The translations under genes and the position numbers were made by a program. A DNA stretch of 5,648 bases from Gammaproteobacteria bacterium. GTDB lineage: Bacteria; Pseudomonadota; Gammaproteobacteria; Enterobacterales; Psychrobiaceae. A model generated the notes under the pieces. It saw only the letters and a list, made by a program, of their open reading frames with translations. It had not been told where the DNA came from and ran no database searches. Positions 4,443-5,648 of the stretch are shown piece by piece. Location: the NCBI GenBank assembly GCA_013214885.1, contig JABSRS010000245.1, positions 1 through 5,648 on the forward strand, in the 5' to 3' direction. How positions within the stretch are numbered: position 1 is the stretch's first letter; each line of letters starts with the position of its first letter.

Positions 4443-5648
4443 ATGGCACACAGTATTTTTGATTTGTTTAAGGTTGGCGTTGGGCCATCAAGTTCGCACA
4501 CGGTGGGTCCAATGGTGGCAGGTAATCGTTTTGCCGCAATGTTAATTGCAAATAATCAATTAGAGCAAACAACAACCGTTAAAGTTGATCTGTATGGTTC
4601 GCTCGCATTAACGGGTAAAGGCCACGCAACCGATACTGCTTGTATCTTAGGTCTAATGGCAGAAGCACCAGATACCGTTGAAGCCGATGCTACCGATGAA
4701 GCCGATGCTACCGATGAGTTAATTGCCTTAGTCAAAAATACCAAAGAACTGCCTTTGGCAGGTAAAAAGTGGATCTTTTTTAATCAAGCCCAAGACATCA
4801 TTTTTAATTACAGCCAGACCTTATCGCAACACCCTAACGGCATGAGAATCAGTGCATTTGGTAGTAACGGTGAGCTGGTACTGACGCAAACCTACTTTTC
4901 GGTTGGTGGCGGTTTCGTACTGAGTGCTGATGAATTTGGTCAAGACGAAGCCATTTCGGTTTCTCTTCCTTATCCGTTTAACAATGGCCGAGAGTTAATC
5001 GCACATTGTAATCATTCAAACATAACAATTTGCCAATTGATGCTCGCCAATGAGCAAGCATTAGGGACGTCCAACGTTGATTCTAAAATTAACGAGCTGT
5101 GGCAAGTGATGTCGAAATGTATTGATCGAGGGCTCAAAACTCAAGGTGTGCTGCCTGGAAGTTTAAAGCTAAAACGCCGCGCATTCGATATGCATCAGCG
5201 GATCCTTAATACCAAGCCAAACGATTTAGACAGCGCTGACTGGGTCAATATGTTTGCGATGGCGGTTAATGAAGAAAATGCCGCTGGCGGCCGAGTTGTA
5301 ACAGCACCAACCAATGGAGCTGCGGGTGTTATCCCTGCTGTGCTTGCTTGGTATTTGAAGTTTAAGTGTGATGATCAAGAAAAAGGGATCACTGAATTTC
5401 TAACCACCGCTGCTGCTATTGGCCTGCTCTATAAAAAGAATGCCTCAATTTCTGCCGCTGAAGTCGGCTGTCAGGGCGAAATTGGCGTTGCTTGCTCGAT
5501 GGCCGCTGGCGCATTAGCTGCTGCGATGGGTGGCACCCCAGATCAAATTGAGAATGCCGCAGAAATCGGGATGGACCACAATCTAGGATTAACCTGCGCT
5601 CCAATCGATGGTTTAGTGCAAGTACCTTGTATTGAGCGCAACACCATG
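4443..5648 (+). CDS. sdaA: L-serine dehydratase (L-serine ammonia-lyase), iron-sulfur type II; 3' end outside window
   Basis: The enzyme deaminates L-serine to pyruvate and ammonia in the cytoplasm with a [4Fe-4S] cluster. The window holds 402 codons of an expected 455-460. The N-terminal SDH_beta domain has [12 protein letters not shown] (13-24) and [13 protein letters not shown] (52-64). The SDH_alpha domain from about 185 has [13 protein letters not shown] (283-295), [20 protein letters not shown] (333-352) and a segment around 378-400. Cluster ligands C343, C385 and C396 are present; the fourth, expected at the C-terminal end, is outside the window. The start at 4443 has a GGAG ribosome binding site six bases upstream. 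Two oddities are a six-residue tandem repeat (EADATD twice, 80-91) and TCAP at 384-387, where I remember TCDP in relatives. sdaB or tdcG paralogues have the same architecture. The palindrome upstream suggests control by the divergent XRE-cupin regulator. Confidence 0.95.
   Translation, partial: MAHSIFDLFKVGVGPSSSHTVGPMVAGNRFAAMLIANNQLEQTTTVKVDLYGSLALTGKGHATDTACILGLMAEAPDTVEADATDEADATDELIALVKNTKELPLAGKKWIFFNQAQDIIFNYSQTLSQHPNGMRISAFGSNGELVLTQTYFSVGGGFVLSADEFGQDEAISVSLPYPFNNGRELIAHCNHSNITICQLMLANEQALGTSNVDSKINELWQVMSKCIDRGLKTQGVLPGSLKLKRRAFDMHQRILNTKPNDLDSADWVNMFAMAVNEENAAGGRVVTAPTNGAAGVIPAVLAWYLKFKCDDQEKGITEFLTTAAAIGLLYKKNASISAAEVGCQGEIGVACSMAAGALAAAMGGTPDQIENAAEIGMDHNLGLTCAPIDGLVQVPCIERNTM
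4680..4715 (+). repeat. In-frame 18-bp tandem duplication within sdaA
   Basis: The 18-base unit GAAGCCGATGCTACCGAT occurs twice head to tail with no mismatch (4680-4697 and 4698-4715). It encodes EADATD twice (residues 80-91) and is followed by another GA. It sits in the SDH_beta domain just after [10 protein letters not shown], where relatives have a short variable loop. Identity of the two copies at every base points to a recent slippage event. Being a multiple of three, it keeps the frame open. Confidence 0.9.

Noticed and set aside
4556..5604. Two minus-strand 62-codon open frames inside sdaA
   Set aside because: They are antisense shadows of a clearly coding sdaA; the Ser/Ala-rich one merely reflects the tandem repeat read backwards.

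Overview
The window looks like a chromosomal segment of a marine gammaproteobacterium, probably of the Alteromonadales/Vibrionales type. The grounds are moderately AT-rich DNA, AT-rich intergenic regions, GcvT and Na+/alanine symporter proteins of the kind I associate with Vibrio and Shewanella relatives, and a dCache chemoreceptor-type gene. The assignment is inferred from protein character only; no species can be named. There are no mobile elements, CRISPR arrays or RNA genes.

Layout, left to right. Positions 1-546 (minus) hold the N-terminal part of a membrane-anchored dCache sensor, probably a chemoreceptor, cut by the left edge. Positions 547-732 hold its leader, with a very short ORF behind a strong ribosome binding site, an inverted repeat, and the gcvT terminator. 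Next come gcvT (733-1860, minus) and, upstream of it and probably in the same operon, a Na+/alanine-glycine symporter gene (1913-3295, minus), with a strong hairpin in the 52-bp gap. Positions 3296-3585 hold the symporter promoter, a palindromic operator candidate and the terminator of the next gene. A regulator with an XRE-type HTH and a cupin domain (3586-4215, minus) is divergent from a type II L-serine dehydratase gene (sdaA, 4443 to the right edge, plus, incomplete). The 227-bp divergent region carries a second copy of the same operator candidate.

The genes fit one theme: uptake and breakdown of small amino acids. The symporter imports alanine and/or glycine. GcvT is the aminomethyltransferase of the glycine cleavage system. 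SdaA converts serine to pyruvate and ammonia. The sensor at the left edge carries every residue of the amino-acid-binding dCache motif as I remember it, at the exact spacing.

The main observation is a pair of nearly identical palindromes, GTTTCC-N4-GGAAAC, one upstream of the symporter-gcvT unit and one upstream of sdaA. They flank the XRE-cupin regulator gene, which suggests a small local regulon controlled by that regulator. No glycine riboswitch is visible upstream of the symporter or gcvT, although related genes in vibrios use one, so this repressor or activator may replace riboswitch control here.
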